Notes: generated from the letters alone by a model not told the origin. A DNA stretch of 64,000 bases from Fictibacillus nanhaiensis (GCF_019801215.1 NZ_JAHVJO010000001.1:930001-994000); one strand, 5' to 3'; numbered from the stretch's first letter, positions 9,434 to 18,386 are shown. Translations and numbers: made by a program.

Positions 9434-9985
9434 ATGAGTATAGCTCTACTTGTACTTGATATTCAAAAGGGATTTATTGGTGATAAAGCTCGGATGCCAG
9501 TAGCAAAACATCAAATAGAACCAATGTTAGAAAGGGTTAATGAAATTGTAGAAAAAGCTGATAGTCAAGATATTCCAGTTGTATATATAGGTAATGAATA
9601 TGAATCTAACCAATTTATTGTGAATTTCTTAACCAAAAATTCAGCATTAAAAGGAAGTGAAGGAGCTGAATTAGATGATAGATTGCTAAGGGTGAATGAT
9701 TTATATTTTTCAAAAAACAAAGGGAGTGCATTGAGTAATTTAGAACTTGTTTCATATTTAATTTCTAATGAGATTAAGCATATAGTAATTGTCGGCTTAT
9801 TTACAGAGGCTTGTGTAGCCTCCACAGCACTTGACTCCATCAGAAGGAATTTTACTGTAACAGTAGTAAGAGATGCAGTTGCAAGTTCGAATGATGCAAA
9901 AAGAGAGAAAGCATTAAAGTTTCTAAATAATAAAGGAATTACGGTTATGGACTCAACAAAATTTATAGAGTTGTTTCGTCAATAA
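9434..9985 (+). CDS. Isochorismatase-family cysteine hydrolase
   Basis: A 183-residue single-domain hydrolase. The catalytic triad of the family is visible: Asp9 (LLVLDIQKGF), a Lys around residues 94-96 (FSKNKGSAL) and Cys127 (GLFTEACVASTALDS), with the cis-peptide region just before it. Members hydrolyse amides or the isochorismate ether, for example nicotinamidase-like and N-carbamoylsarcosine-like enzymes; the substrate cannot be assigned. AAGGGG precedes the ATG. It is a monocistronic plus-strand gene, convergent with selO. Confidence 0.85.
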   Translation: MSIALLVLDIQKGFIGDKARMPVAKHQIEPMLERVNEIVEKADSQDIPVVYIGNEYESNQFIVNFLTKNSALKGSEGAELDDRLLRVNDLYFSKNKGSALSNLELVSYLISNEIKHIVIVGLFTEACVASTALDSIRRNFTVTVVRDAVASSNDAKREKALKFLNNKGITVMDSTKFIELFRQ

Positions 9986-10118
9986 CAGTGATATCTTGAA
10001 TTTTCTTTTTCCGAGACCCTTTGGAACTCTATAGGAATTAATTATAAAGTAAAAGAATGCCGCTTTATGAGAAGACAGCATTCTTTTACCTAAAGGACAA
10101 AAAAGCATTTCGCTTAAA

Positions 10119-11591
10119 TCATGTCCCACAAAATGTTCGATAAGGACTAGTTGAAGTGGGCAACGTTGAGTAATTAACTTGTTCGGGAGAATGAGCGTAA
10201 GGATTTGAGAGAACTTCAAGGAGTCTCATCATTACACTGTAGTCTCCTTCCTTTACGGCTGCTTCAAGGGCTTCTTCTACCCTATGGTTTCGAGGGATTA
10301 CAGCAGGATTGCTGTTTCGCATCAATTGATGTGACATCGATTTCGATTCCTCTTGTCTTCCTCGTCTTGCCTGCCACTTTTCATTCCATTGGGCAAATTC
10401 CTCGCTATTAAACAATTTGGTATCCTTCCTGTTATCAAAAGTTAATGCTAGAAATGTATTCGTATAATCTGTACGATACTTTTTCATTATCTCAAGAAGA
10501 TCGCCAATTAGGGATTCATCCTCTTTCTCTTCATTAAATAAGCCCAGTTTTGCTCTCATTCCTGTGAACCAATGGATATGAAACAACTTGCCAAAATTAG
10601 AAATTGCATCCTGTGCCATTTCAACAGCCTTTTCTTGATTTTCATCAAAGAGAGGTAATAGGGTTTCTGCAAATCGAGCGAGATTCCAACCAGCAATGCT
10701 CGGCTGGTTGCCATAAGCATATCGGCCCTTAGTATCAATCGAACTAAAAACCGTTGCCGGATCGTACGCATCCATGAAAGCGCAAGGACCATAATCAATT
10801 GTTTCTCCACTGATCGTCATGTTGTCTGTATTCATCACCCCATGGATAAACCCAACAAGTTGCCATTTTGCCAGCAGACTAGCCTGTCTTTTGATTACCT
10901 CTTTAAACAAGTTAAGATAACGGTTGTCATCCTCTTTTACATCTGGATAATGACGCTTTATAGCATAATTCGCCAACGCTTTAAGTTCATCCACTGTTCC
11001 AAATTGCGCAGCATATTCAAAGGTCCCAACACGGAGATGACTTGAAGCAATACGAGTTAAAATTGCTCCTGGCAACTCTGTTTCTCGAATGATGGACTCA
11101 CCGGTTGTTACTACTGCTAAACTGCGAGTCGTCGGAATGCCAAGCGCATGCATAGCTTCGCTAATTATATATTCTCGTAGCATAGGTCCTAGTGCAGCTC
11201 GGCCATCACCTCCACGCGAATATGGAGTTCTACCTGATCCTTTAAGCTGTATGTCAACTTGTTCACCTTGGGGAGTTATCTGCTCGCCAATCAGCATAGC
11301 CCTTCCGTCCCCTAACCTATTAAAATATCCGAATTGATGGCCCGCGTATGCTTGAGCGAGCGGCAAAACACCTTCAGGAGTCTCATTGCCTGAGAGCACC
11401 TTTATACCCGCTTCACTTTGGAGCACATTCATGTTCAACCCAAGTGATTTGGCTACCGGTTCATTAAGTATAATTAACGTTGGTGATTGTACTGGGTTTG
11501 GGTTGAGATGAGTAAAAAATGTTTTCGGCAGACTCGCATAACTGCTTTCTAAATTCCATCCTGTTTCAATAATTTCTTCTCTCTTAGTCAT
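10119..11591 (-). CDS. selO: Protein adenylyltransferase SelO (YdiU)
   Basis: SelO is a pseudokinase-fold enzyme that transfers AMP to Ser/Thr/Tyr of target proteins and is linked to redox stress. Family blocks are clear: [68 protein letters not shown], and RNHRVEEAL near the C-terminus. The protein ends in FCGT; this C-terminal Cys is the position occupied by Sec in animal SelO. About 490 residues from ATG 11591, which has an AAAGGAAG site; ten upstream codons are unlikely to be translated. Confidence 0.95.
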   Translation of the reverse strand: MTKREEIIETGWNLESSYASLPKTFFTHLNPNPVQSPTLIILNEPVAKSLGLNMNVLQSEAGIKVLSGNETPEGVLPLAQAYAGHQFGYFNRLGDGRAMLIGEQITPQGEQVDIQLKGSGRTPYSRGGDGRAALGPMLREYIISEAMHALGIPTTRSLAVVTTGESIIRETELPGAILTRIASSHLRVGTFEYAAQFGTVDELKALANYAIKRHYPDVKEDDNRYLNLFKEVIKRQASLLAKWQLVGFIHGVMNTDNMTISGETIDYGPCAFMDAYDPATVFSSIDTKGRYAYGNQPSIAGWNLARFAETLLPLFDENQEKAVEMAQDAISNFGKLFHIHWFTGMRAKLGLFNEEKEDESLIGDLLEIMKKYRTDYTNTFLALTFDNRKDTKLFNSEEFAQWNEKWQARRGRQEESKSMSHQLMRNSNPAVIPRNHRVEEALEAAVKEGDYSVMMRLLEVLSNPYAHSPEQVNYSTLPTSTSPYRTFCGT

Positions 11592-11728
11592 CCAATCTTC
11601 CTTTACTTTTTGTAGTGTCAAAATTTATCTTCTACTTGTCTAATTTATTATTCCCTTTTCACATAAAGATAGCACTCATTATGTATTATTAAGTGTTAAT
11701 CGACAATTCGCCTGATGTTTTAACTGCA

Positions 11729-12286
11729 TTATCCTCTATGCCTATTAAGAAACCTTCCCATTATTACGGTATTGTAGTAATTTCCGTCAGATAATTTTTT
11801 ATCTTGTTCTAAAATACCTTCTACTTCAAATCCATATTTTTTATATAGCTTAATGGCTTTATCATTGGTCTCAAGAACATTTAAAGTTATTTTGTTAATT
11901 CCATTTGAATCTGCCCAATGAACAGATTCTCTTAAAAGGTTTTCCCCTATCCCATTACCCCAATATTCTTTTAATACACAGACTCCAAATTCGACCTTAT
12001 GAGAACTTCTTTTTAACTTGTTGCCTTCACATCTAGAAAAACCTACGATGTTTTTATTAACTTCAGCAACTAAGAAGAGGTTATTCGGATTTTCTGTATC
12101 CTCTTTAATGATCTGTATAAAATCGGATTCCCTTAGGAATGCCTCTCCCTTTTCTTTATCTAAATTTTCTGTCTCGCCATCTATTTGCAATCGTGCTTCT
12201 GACAAGCTTTTTGCATCTATTTCTACTGCAGATCTAACAACATAACGTAGATTACGAATGATTAAATCTTTTTGAATCACTTTCAC
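11729..12286 (-). CDS. GNAT N-acetyltransferase
   Basis: A 185-residue GNAT protein. The acetyl-CoA pyrophosphate-binding motif is VLKEYWGNGIGENLLRESVHWA, followed by ITLNVLETNDKAIKLYKKYGFEVEG, the usual C-terminal motif of the RimI/RimJ-like group. The start is GTG at 12286 with only a weak ribosome site, so the N-terminus is uncertain. The substrate is unknown. It is one of several GNAT genes scattered through the accessory block. Confidence 0.85.
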   Translation of the reverse strand: MKVIQKDLIIRNLRYVVRSAVEIDAKSLSEARLQIDGETENLDKEKGEAFLRESDFIQIIKEDTENPNNLFLVAEVNKNIVGFSRCEGNKLKRSSHKVEFGVCVLKEYWGNGIGENLLRESVHWADSNGINKITLNVLETNDKAIKLYKKYGFEVEGILEQDKKLSDGNYYNTVIMGRFLNRHRG

Positions 12287-12319
12287 GTTGACACACTCTT
12301 TTCTGTAGGGAAGAATTCT

Positions 12320-12943
12320 CTATAAAACACTCCAAGTTTCATTTAGCTTTAATACTGATCCTTGGATTTCAATAACGTCATCTTTTACATTTGATAGTTT
12401 CATCAAATATGGCAGTGTATGATCCATATAGTTTTGATGTGAATTTTTATTTCTCCATAAAGAAACCACTAGATTATTTTGTTGATTATTTTCACAAAAC
12501 ACACCTGCTAACATGTCTTGGTGTGCAGACATTCCTTCATTCCAAATTTCTTTCTGCATATCTTCAAAATGCTTTCGTCTATCCTTTTTGACTATGCATA
12601 ATCCTATTCGCATCATTTTTGTATATTTTAACATCTGTATCACATTGTTCTCATTGCAATTAAATTTCTTTTCAAATATCTCTACTGATATACTATCATA
12701 TGTATTCTTTTGATTATTTTCGTTGAAAATCCTATCATGCTTAAAGTCCATAAAAAATTGATATGAAGGTAGATCCCTCCAAAAAGAGATAATTCCTGCT
12801 TTTGATGGCCGATCTATGTCCCAACCGCCAACTTGACCTAAAAATCCATCAATATTGCTTAGTAGTTTCCATTGCTCTTGAGCATAAGAAAAAGCTATTC
12901 TTTTATGTTCTGGCACTTCACAATTAATCCATTTTATTAGCAT
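12320..12943 (-). CDS. YdbC-like DUF4937 protein with two ABM-like repeats
   Basis: A 207-residue protein built of two related halves. FLGQVGGWD plus IISFWRDLPSYQFFMDFKHD in the first half matches DMLAGVF plus VVSLWRNKNSHQNYMDH in the second. This is the pattern of a fused dimeric alpha-beta barrel (antibiotic-biosynthesis monooxygenase-like) and resembles B. subtilis YdbC. AGGTGA precedes the ATG. The role is unknown; it lies 33 bp upstream of the GNAT gene and is probably cotranscribed with it. Confidence 0.7.
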   Translation of the reverse strand: MLIKWINCEVPEHKRIAFSYAQEQWKLLSNIDGFLGQVGGWDIDRPSKAGIISFWRDLPSYQFFMDFKHDRIFNENNQKNTYDSISVEIFEKKFNCNENNVIQMLKYTKMMRIGLCIVKKDRRKHFEDMQKEIWNEGMSAHQDMLAGVFCENNQQNNLVVSLWRNKNSHQNYMDHTLPYLMKLSNVKDDVIEIQGSVLKLNETWSVL

Positions 12944-13071
12944 TACGTCACCTATTTTTTATTTTTTTAAAACCGTCTAAATGCAAAACTTTCCTATAAA
13001 TACTAATTACTAGTGTCCATGGGGTAATTATTCATATGACCTTAAATGCTCTTAAATGCTAGTTTAAATGA

Positions 13072-13105
13072 CAAAAAAAAGCAGGGCTATGGCAATAGCA
13101 CCCGC
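13072..13105 (-). terminator. Terminator after the subtilase
   Basis: Imperfect stem GCGGG-TGCTAT/ATAGC-CCTGC followed by T7 on the minus strand, 11 bp after the protease stop. Confidence 0.75.
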
Positions 13106-13116
13106 TTCACATTGAA

Positions 13117-14466
13117 TTAATTCAAGGCGTTAACAGCATTAATCAAACCAAAACCTGATTCACCATCATAACCTCGTTTAAAAATATCTTCAGAAGAAGC
13201 TTGAATTAAATGCTTCACTTGTGATGGTGAAAGTTTATCTTTACCATGCTGTGCAATAATCACACCTGCGAGTGCAGCTGTTTTTGGAGCAGCCATAGAT
13301 GTACCACCCTTATAGCCATACTTTCCGCCCGGAATAGTGCTCAAGCAAAGGTATGTGACATCTCTTCCTGTTCTTGTTACAGGATCATAATTAGGTCCAA
13401 GGTCGCCACCAGGAGCCATCACATCAATTTTCCCAACTCCATAATTAGAATAGAAAGCTAGGTTCTTCAATTGACCACCTGCAGAAACTCTGATCATAGT
13501 CTGGCTGCTTGGACTACGGTGTGTTGCTCCTTTGTCATCACCAGATAGTTTACCAGGAGAGCTGATATCGACTCCATTATTTCCAGCAGAACCGACTACT
13601 GTTACCCCTTTTTTAATCGCATATTGAATGGCTCTATTAAACAAGCGAACATCTGCTACGACTTCTTTTGTTGCATAATCAGGATCCTGGAACCAATCGT
13701 ATCCGCCTAGCGACATGTTAACGACATCAACGTTATCATCTGCAGCCGTCATTAGTGCGTCTGCAATATGAGAAGTTTCCGCTCCACCTGTTGGACCAAA
13801 TACACGGTAAGCTGCCACTTTCAAATCTGGACCAACACCCATGACACGACCTTTAGCAGCAATAGATCCGGCTACATGTGTTCCGTGTGAGTTCTCGTCC
13901 ATTGCATCAGGATAACCGGGAACAAATGACTTACCGTATGCATAGTTATCCTTTAAATCGGGGTGATTATAATCAATTCCTGTATCAATAACCGCTACAA
14001 CGATATCATTTCCATCTACCGATTTACCAGTTCCCCCAGGAAGATTCCAAGATTCTCCGTTATTCGTAACTTGTTTAATATCCCATTGGGAGGTGTTATA
14101 TAAATCTGCACCCTGTCCATATTGGCTCACTATAGCCGTTTCCTCTACGGCTGCCATGTCCGGTTGCACAATATTTTGAACACCTGCTTCTAAAACTGTA
14201 TTCGATTTCTTGATATCAGAAAGGAAGTTTGGATTATGAGAAACAACCTCTACAGCCCCTAGCTTGTCTAATTTAGATTCGATCTGACCGCCAGCTTTTG
14301 ATATTTCACTTCCGTATCCTGCAGGCAACTTGTCTTGATCCTTAAAAATTACTATGTATTTCTTTTCTTGGCCGAGTTCAGCGTTAACAGAAAAAGGGCT
14401 ACCGCTAAAAGCCACTGATGCTCCGAGGGTAAGTGCAAGTGCGGTTGTTACAAATTTATTTTTCAT
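13117..14466 (-). CDS. Secreted S8 subtilisin-like serine protease
   Basis: A 449-residue secreted protease. Signal peptide about residues 1-29 (MKNKFVTT... to FSVNA), an I9-type propeptide (KKYIVIFKDQDKLPAG), then the catalytic domain with Asp161 (VAVIDTGID), His194 (NSHGTHVAG), oxyanion Asn296 (GSAGNN) and Ser390 (GGTSMAAPK). The residue after GTSMAAP is Lys rather than the common His. The ribosome site AAAGGAGGAA is strong. It is likely an extracellular scavenging protease. The 269 bp upstream are very AT-rich and hold no gene. Confidence 0.93.
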   Translation of the reverse strand: MKNKFVTTALALTLGASVAFSGSPFSVNAELGQEKKYIVIFKDQDKLPAGYGSEISKAGGQIESKLDKLGAVEVVSHNPNFLSDIKKSNTVLEAGVQNIVQPDMAAVEETAIVSQYGQGADLYNTSQWDIKQVTNNGESWNLPGGTGKSVDGNDIVVAVIDTGIDYNHPDLKDNYAYGKSFVPGYPDAMDENSHGTHVAGSIAAKGRVMGVGPDLKVAAYRVFGPTGGAETSHIADALMTAADDNVDVVNMSLGGYDWFQDPDYATKEVVADVRLFNRAIQYAIKKGVTVVGSAGNNGVDISSPGKLSGDDKGATHRSPSSQTMIRVSAGGQLKNLAFYSNYGVGKIDVMAPGGDLGPNYDPVTRTGRDVTYLCLSTIPGGKYGYKGGTSMAAPKTAALAGVIIAQHGKDKLSPSQVKHLIQASSEDIFKRGYDGESGFGLINAVNALN

Positions 14467-14735
14467 GTTTTTAAATTCCTCCTTTGTATTCTATTAATAA
14501 TTATAGTTATTTTTCATATATTTACAATTAGTTTTTAGAATATTATTAAAATTTAATATTTTAAGAAAATATTAAACTGCCATGAATATGGTATCCATTC
14601 TTTTACTTGCATTTTAGGATGAGTGAAATTCTATTGTATCAGTAAGGAAAAATGGTTATTGATAGCTCTAATTCTATTTATGATAAATTAAGATTATCGT
14701 TATGTATGGTAATAACCTAACTAGGAGAGAAGAAA

Positions 14736-15296
14736 TTGAAAACCCAATATTTTGTGCAATACTCAGACATTAGTATAATAAATGATTATGCCCTTCCAAA
14801 AGATATGTTTAAATCAGTGGATGTTGGAATTAGAAAGATAGAAACCGACTTTCTTTTTACGTTGGTTCAAAATATATTCGGATTGTCTGTATTCTTTGTG
14901 CTGGAATCTGTGATTTTTAAACATAATGAAAAGACTATTTCGGAAAATAATATACCTTACTATAAATTTGCTTCTGAAGGAATGATTATCAATATTGATT
15001 CGGTTGACACACTAGAAATGATATGTAATATTACGGTCGATTTAGTTTTAAATGGATTAAACGTGTTTATTTTCTTTGGGCAAGGACTTTCTGAAGAGAA
15101 TTTAGTTCCATCAAGAAACTGGGACAAGCCTATTGAATTTAAACACCTTGATTTTGAAAAGGTTGATACATTTATTGATGTATACGAGGTTGGGCTTACT
15201 ATATTTAGTAAGAATGACAAATTCTGCTCACCTAGAAAAGTTGCACACTGTATATCGAAAGCATACTCGCTTGATGTGGAAAACAGTGACATTTGA
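14736..15296 (+). CDS. Hypothetical protein, 186 residues
   Basis: Starts with TTG at 14736 after a good CTAGGAGAGA ribosome site. I do not recognise a family. The protein is acidic and mixed alpha/beta in pattern, with hydrophobic strands (FLFTLVQNIFGLSVFFVLESVIF; LVLNGLNVFIFFGQGLSEENL) and no clear signal peptide or membrane anchor. It is convergent with the GNAT gene at 15315, with only 18 bp between the stops. Low GC, as in the surrounding accessory genes. Confidence 0.6.
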   Translation: MKTQYFVQYSDISIINDYALPKDMFKSVDVGIRKIETDFLFTLVQNIFGLSVFFVLESVIFKHNEKTISENNIPYYKFASEGMIINIDSVDTLEMICNITVDLVLNGLNVFIFFGQGLSEENLVPSRNWDKPIEFKHLDFEKVDTFIDVYEVGLTIFSKNDKFCSPRKVAHCISKAYSLDVENSDI

Positions 15297-15314
15297 GTAT
15301 AACATCTCTTTAAG

Positions 15315-15818
15315 TTAGGCCATATTCTTGCATGAATAAAAGGTTTGAATAGGTCCTTCCCAATCCTTTTTACGTAATTCTGTAAAATTTTCATTTGTAT
15401 AATTAGAAATTACTTTCATCCAAAATTGTTGAGCAGGGATATTTTCTTCCATTTGTGCCACCTCCCATTTTCCTGGGAACAAATCGAAAAGATAGAATGC
15501 TGCTTTTTTACCGAGACCACATTTTCGATATTTTTTCATTACAAAAAATTCCGCCATTGAATAATGTGACTCCATACTTATCTCGTCTAGTGACATTTTC
15601 CTAACAAGCGCAAAACCAGCATACTTCTCATTCACCCTTATTAAAAAAGGAAAACGCTCTGGTTCAATCCAATAATGATCAAAGTACTTATACCCATATA
15701 CTCCTTCATCATTTACATCTTCAGGATCAAATTCAGTGAAATCGTATTTGTACAATTCTAATAAGTTCCGTAAAACCGTTTTCTGCTCAATAGATGCTTT
15801 TTCTACTTTAATATTCAT
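15315..15818 (-). CDS. GNAT N-acetyltransferase
   Basis: A 167-residue GNAT. Motif A is AEFFVMKKYRKCGLGKKAAFYLFDLFPGKWEVAQMEENIPAQQFWMKVI, with R/Q-x-x-G-x-G/A reading RKCGLGKKA. The order of elements and the FDHYWIEPERFPFLIRVNEKYAGFALV strand pair are those of the PhnO-like group. GAGAGGATT precedes the ATG. Substrate unknown. Confidence 0.85.
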   Translation of the reverse strand: MNIKVEKASIEQKTVLRNLLELYKYDFTEFDPEDVNDEGVYGYKYFDHYWIEPERFPFLIRVNEKYAGFALVRKMSLDEISMESHYSMAEFFVMKKYRKCGLGKKAAFYLFDLFPGKWEVAQMEENIPAQQFWMKVISNYTNENFTELRKKDWEGPIQTFYSCKNMA

Positions 15819-15984
15819 GATTAATCCTCTCTTTGAAAAAAATGAGTAGTATTAGAAAATAAAATACCCTAGATTACATTTATTTTCATTCAGGAATGCT
15901 ACCTAAGAGGTAAAGAGAAGAGACCGTAAATTACCCATTTCAAATTCCTACCTGTCGAAAAAAATATGATCTAGTTTGAGACCA

Positions 15985-16015
15985 AACAAAAAGGTTTGTA
16001 ATAGTATACAAACCT
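15985..16015 (-). terminator. Terminator directly after the extended selenoprotein frame
   Basis: A 9-bp stem AGGTTTGTA/TACAAACCT with loop TACTAT and a TTTTTG tail on the minus strand. It begins 6 bp after the TGA stop at 16022-16024, not after the internal UGA at 16331, which supports read-through as the real gene end. Confidence 0.85.
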
Positions 16016-16021
16016 CTAGAG

Positions 16022-17044
16022 TCATTTATAAAAAGGTTGAGTAAAGAATATAGAATTTTTCACTTGTGTATCGAGTTCAGTTCCTGTGGCATCTGCAACT
16101 CGATTTATCGCGTTAAAGAATGCAATAATACCTGCAGTACTTAATAGTCCTTCTATCCCGACTTTGTTTAGTAACTGCTCTTTTGATCGTTTGATTTGTG
16201 AGGATGATCCCCTAATTACATTGCGTGTGTACTCTAGTAATTCTTCTTTATGTTCTATATCAATCTTGGAACCTGTATAGCCCGGTAACTTGGCCGCGCT
16301 CTCCCGGAGGCGGATTTCGTGATAATTCGTTCAGTAAAAGCATTCATTTAGTACTGAAACTTCTGTTGCAACCTGCTCAATTTGCAATTTGTTCAAGGTA
16401 TGTTCCGTGTGATATAGATTATCCATTAATGAAACGAATCCAATTTGTTCTGCAGGGACTATGGTCATTGCCCTCATGATGTTTGCGACGAGACCTGAGA
16501 GATTAAGCATTTTCTGATAATGCTGTTCAATAGCTTGATCGGTGCCCTTCTCAGGAACAATGGTCGGCACCCATGCAGAGTGTACGGCTAACCCAATTGG
16601 CAACAATTTAGATGGTTCACCAACTTGTGGTTGTGGCAATGGTAATTGTGAAAGGGTTAGTGCTTTCGTGTATGTATCAATTGTAATCGTCGTTGCAATT
16701 ACACCTATAATCTCCACGTAAGCCGCGTCACTTAGACCCATTTCCCGGATAGATTGAAACCATTTTTCAGATAATCTTCCACTGTCGTTCACGACACGGT
16801 GTATTACTTCAATAACATTAACCGGTAGATCAGTTGTACTTTGATGTTCCCCTTTAAGTGCACCTGGCGAGATTGCATCGCTTCTCATTTGGCAAAGTTC
16901 ACAAGTGGGTGCAAATCGTACTTCCCTTGCTATTTCTACCCGCTCACTTCCTGTCCACCAATAACCCGGTCGGCTTAAACGATCCCATTCGCTTTTAAAT
17001 GCATTTAAAAGTCCTTTATTGATGGGCAAATTTGTTTGTAACAA
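16022..17044 (-). CDS. Alkylhydroperoxidase (AhpD)-related selenoprotein with in-frame UGA
   Basis: The frame holds 237 codons, one TGA at 16331-16333, then 102 more codons. Translated through, it is a 340-residue two-domain AhpD/CMD-like protein. The first domain has SRPGYWWTGSERVEIAREVRFAPTC with a C-x-x-C (CELC). The second has QIEQVATEVSVLNECFY-U-TNYHEIRL, giving C235-x-x-U238-x3-H242. That is the AhpD redox motif with Sec in place of the second Cys. The C-terminus (GLLSTAGIIAFFNAINRVADATG) is ordinary family sequence. The start is TTG after a GGCGGTGAT site. A hairpin 17 nt after the UGA is the candidate SECIS. A protein-disulfide/peroxide reductase role is inferred from the family. A plain nonsense mutation is the alternative, but the Cys position argues against it. 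Confidence 0.85.
16294..16313 (-). promoter_or_regulatory. Candidate bacterial SECIS hairpin
   Basis: On the minus strand, 17 nt after the UGA, CCGC-CTC pairs with GAG-C-GCGG (7 bp with one bulged C) around the 5-nt loop CGGGA, whose second base is G. Stem, distance and loop G fit the general bacterial SECIS pattern. This part is strikingly GC-rich for an AT-rich region. It also codes, as LRES around the loop. Confidence 0.65.
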
Positions 17045-17253
17045 ACATAATCACCGCCTTTTTATTTGATTATACAATCTGTTTTTTGAAAGTTCAAAAA
17101 ACATTAGTAAAAGTCATGTTTTTGCGAGCAAAACGAAATGAAAAACATCAATCACTAAAACAATAATTTAACGGTTGAAGATGTAAACCCAAAACAGTAG
17201 GACAGTTCATAGAACCCTTATCATTTCCACTTCTCTTTCAATATGAACAGTGG

Positions 17254-17381
17254 TATACTAATCTAGCGATGAGCTAATTTTGCATAAGACGAGATTGACG
17301 CGCCTTTTTAGGCAATGCACTATGTGGAGTGCTGTCTCTCGCAGCAAACGCACAAAAGACGTCCGTCTGGGCGTCTTTTTT
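17254..17381 (+). ncRNA. Orphan structured small RNA with own promoter and terminator
   Basis: A -10 TATACT at 17254-17259, with a weak TTCTCT -35 at 17231-17236 (17 bp), precedes a transcript of about 116 nt. It can fold as a three-way junction: P1 CGAGA..GAC/GTC..TCTCG (17290-17299 with 17334-17341), P2 GCCT-TTTT-AGGC (17302-17313), P3 GCACT/AGTGC (17317-17332). A textbook terminator follows (17354-17379, AAAAGACG/CGTCTTTT then T). No plus-strand gene follows, so it is not a leader of a nearby ORF. I do not recognise the RNA family. The rest of the 17045-17451 gap holds nothing else clear. Confidence 0.6.
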
Positions 17382-17451
17382 CTATGGTAAATACTATAGA
17401 AATGCTGATTGGAACTTGTTAATTCTCTAAGAGTCAATCAATACCTCCTAT

Positions 17452-18129
17452 TTAGAGAACACGCTGCATCAAAAGCATTTCCGGCGTTAGTTCTTTCACA
17501 ATCACAAACCCACACTTTTTATAACAGGCAATTGCTCTCATATTGGTTTTCTTCACTTCTAGAAGAACGCGGCTTGCTGATCTCTCCCTTTTAAGAAGTT
17601 CAAGCATTTTCAAAATCATATAAGTTCCGATGCCTAAACCCCACATTTTTGTTTCTCCAATAAACTGATCAATACCATACATGTTTCGTTCTTCATCAAA
17701 ACCATATTCTATACGTTTTTCCTCTTGAATTTCATAGAATTGAATATAACCGATAGCTTTATCTTCATAATCGATGATGAAGGGTCTAACGTAATGGTTC
17801 CCTTCGATTCTTTGATTAAATTTAAGCCGAATTGCATCTAGACTTGAAGGGGGCTCTTCGTAATATTTTAAAACAAGTGGATCGTTCAGCCATTTATGCA
17901 TAATTGGGTAGTCCTCGCGCTGCATATTTCTGATTAAAATACATTCATTCCATTTATTGCTTCTATATTCGCCTTTTAAAATACTCATCATGAGATCGGT
18001 TTCCCACTTATCTTCTATAAGAGCGCCTTCCCGGATTCTTCCTTCAATCTGGAAGCCGCATTTTTTATAACAGGCAATTGCTCGTTTGTTATATTCCAGC
18101 ACACGGAGGTCAACACGATGAATTTTCAA
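17452..18129 (-). CDS. AAC(6')-like GNAT acetyltransferase fused behind a truncated GNAT C-terminus
   Basis: The 225-residue frame contains two pieces. Residues 1-57 are only the C-terminal end of a GNAT domain (KIHRVDLRVLEYNKRAIACYKKCGFQIEGRIREG). The rest is a complete GNAT of the aminoglycoside 6'-N-acetyltransferase-like family: LIRNMQREDYPIMHKWLNDPLVLKYYEE, IIDYEDKAIGYIQFYEI, YGIDQFIGETKMWGLGIGTYMILKMLELL, and RAIACYKKCGFVIVKE. The first piece lacks the N-terminal two-thirds of its domain and abuts another GNAT remnant, so the gene looks like a deletion product. The real start may be the ATG around residue 48. Resistance activity is not shown by sequence. Confidence 0.65.
   Translation of the reverse strand: MKIHRVDLRVLEYNKRAIACYKKCGFQIEGRIREGALIEDKWETDLMMSILKGEYRSNKWNECILIRNMQREDYPIMHKWLNDPLVLKYYEEPPSSLDAIRLKFNQRIEGNHYVRPFIIDYEDKAIGYIQFYEIQEEKRIEYGFDEERNMYGIDQFIGETKMWGLGIGTYMILKMLELLKRERSASRVLLEVKKTNMRAIACYKKCGFVIVKELTPEMLLMQRVL
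17516..18083. repeat. 22-bp direct repeat inside the two GNAT C-termini
   Basis: The string TTTTTATAACAGGCAATTG plus CTC occurs at 17516-17537 and again at 18062-18083, identical over 22 bp and 546 bp apart. Both copies encode the same AIACYKKCG stretch on the minus strand. The repeat may have mediated the deletion that truncated the first GNAT. Confidence 0.7.
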
Positions 18130-18386
18130 TTATTTTCTTGCTTTCCATACGTAATTTTTTCCAACTAAATTAAACCCTACTGATTCATAAAGTTTGTTTG
18201 GAACTGGATATTTTTCTGGCATAGCCGTATATACAGTAGCTTTATCCGCGCCTAATACTTTAGCGACATTTAATTCATCCCATTTTGTAAGCTCAACTTT
18301 TTCACTGTATTTCTCAAATTGGTTTGTGTATCATACATGTCCTCATAACGAATCTTTGTTCGGCACTCCCGTCCTAGAACTTTCAT
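18130..18386 (-). pseudogene. GNAT acetyltransferase remnant with frameshift
   Basis: From ATG 18386 the frame reads MKVLGRECRTKIRYEDMYDTQTN and is then closed by a stop. A shift of frame near 18310-18320 gives FEKYSEKVELTKWDELNVAKVLGADKATVYTAMPEKYPVPNKLYESVGFNLVGKNYVWKARK ending at 18130-18132. The end is the typical C-terminus of a roughly 300-residue GNAT (LYESVGF..VGKNYVW). The N-terminal domain is absent. It abuts the truncated GNAT gene at 18129 without a gap. Between it and 18449 only a weak inverted repeat (CGAACG/CGTTCG) is seen. Confidence 0.7.

Noticed and set aside
13041-13060. Tandem CTTAAATGCT repeat
   Set aside because: Only two 10-bp copies in AT-rich spacer; too small to mean much.
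16331-16333. Reading the UGA as a frameshift or a sequencing error that splits the AhpD gene
   Set aside because: The frame continues without shift, the UGA sits exactly at the Cys motif position, and the terminator lies after the far stop.
16086-16479. Plus-strand frames opposite the selenoprotein gene
   Set aside because: Shadows of the minus-strand coding sequence with no ribosome site.
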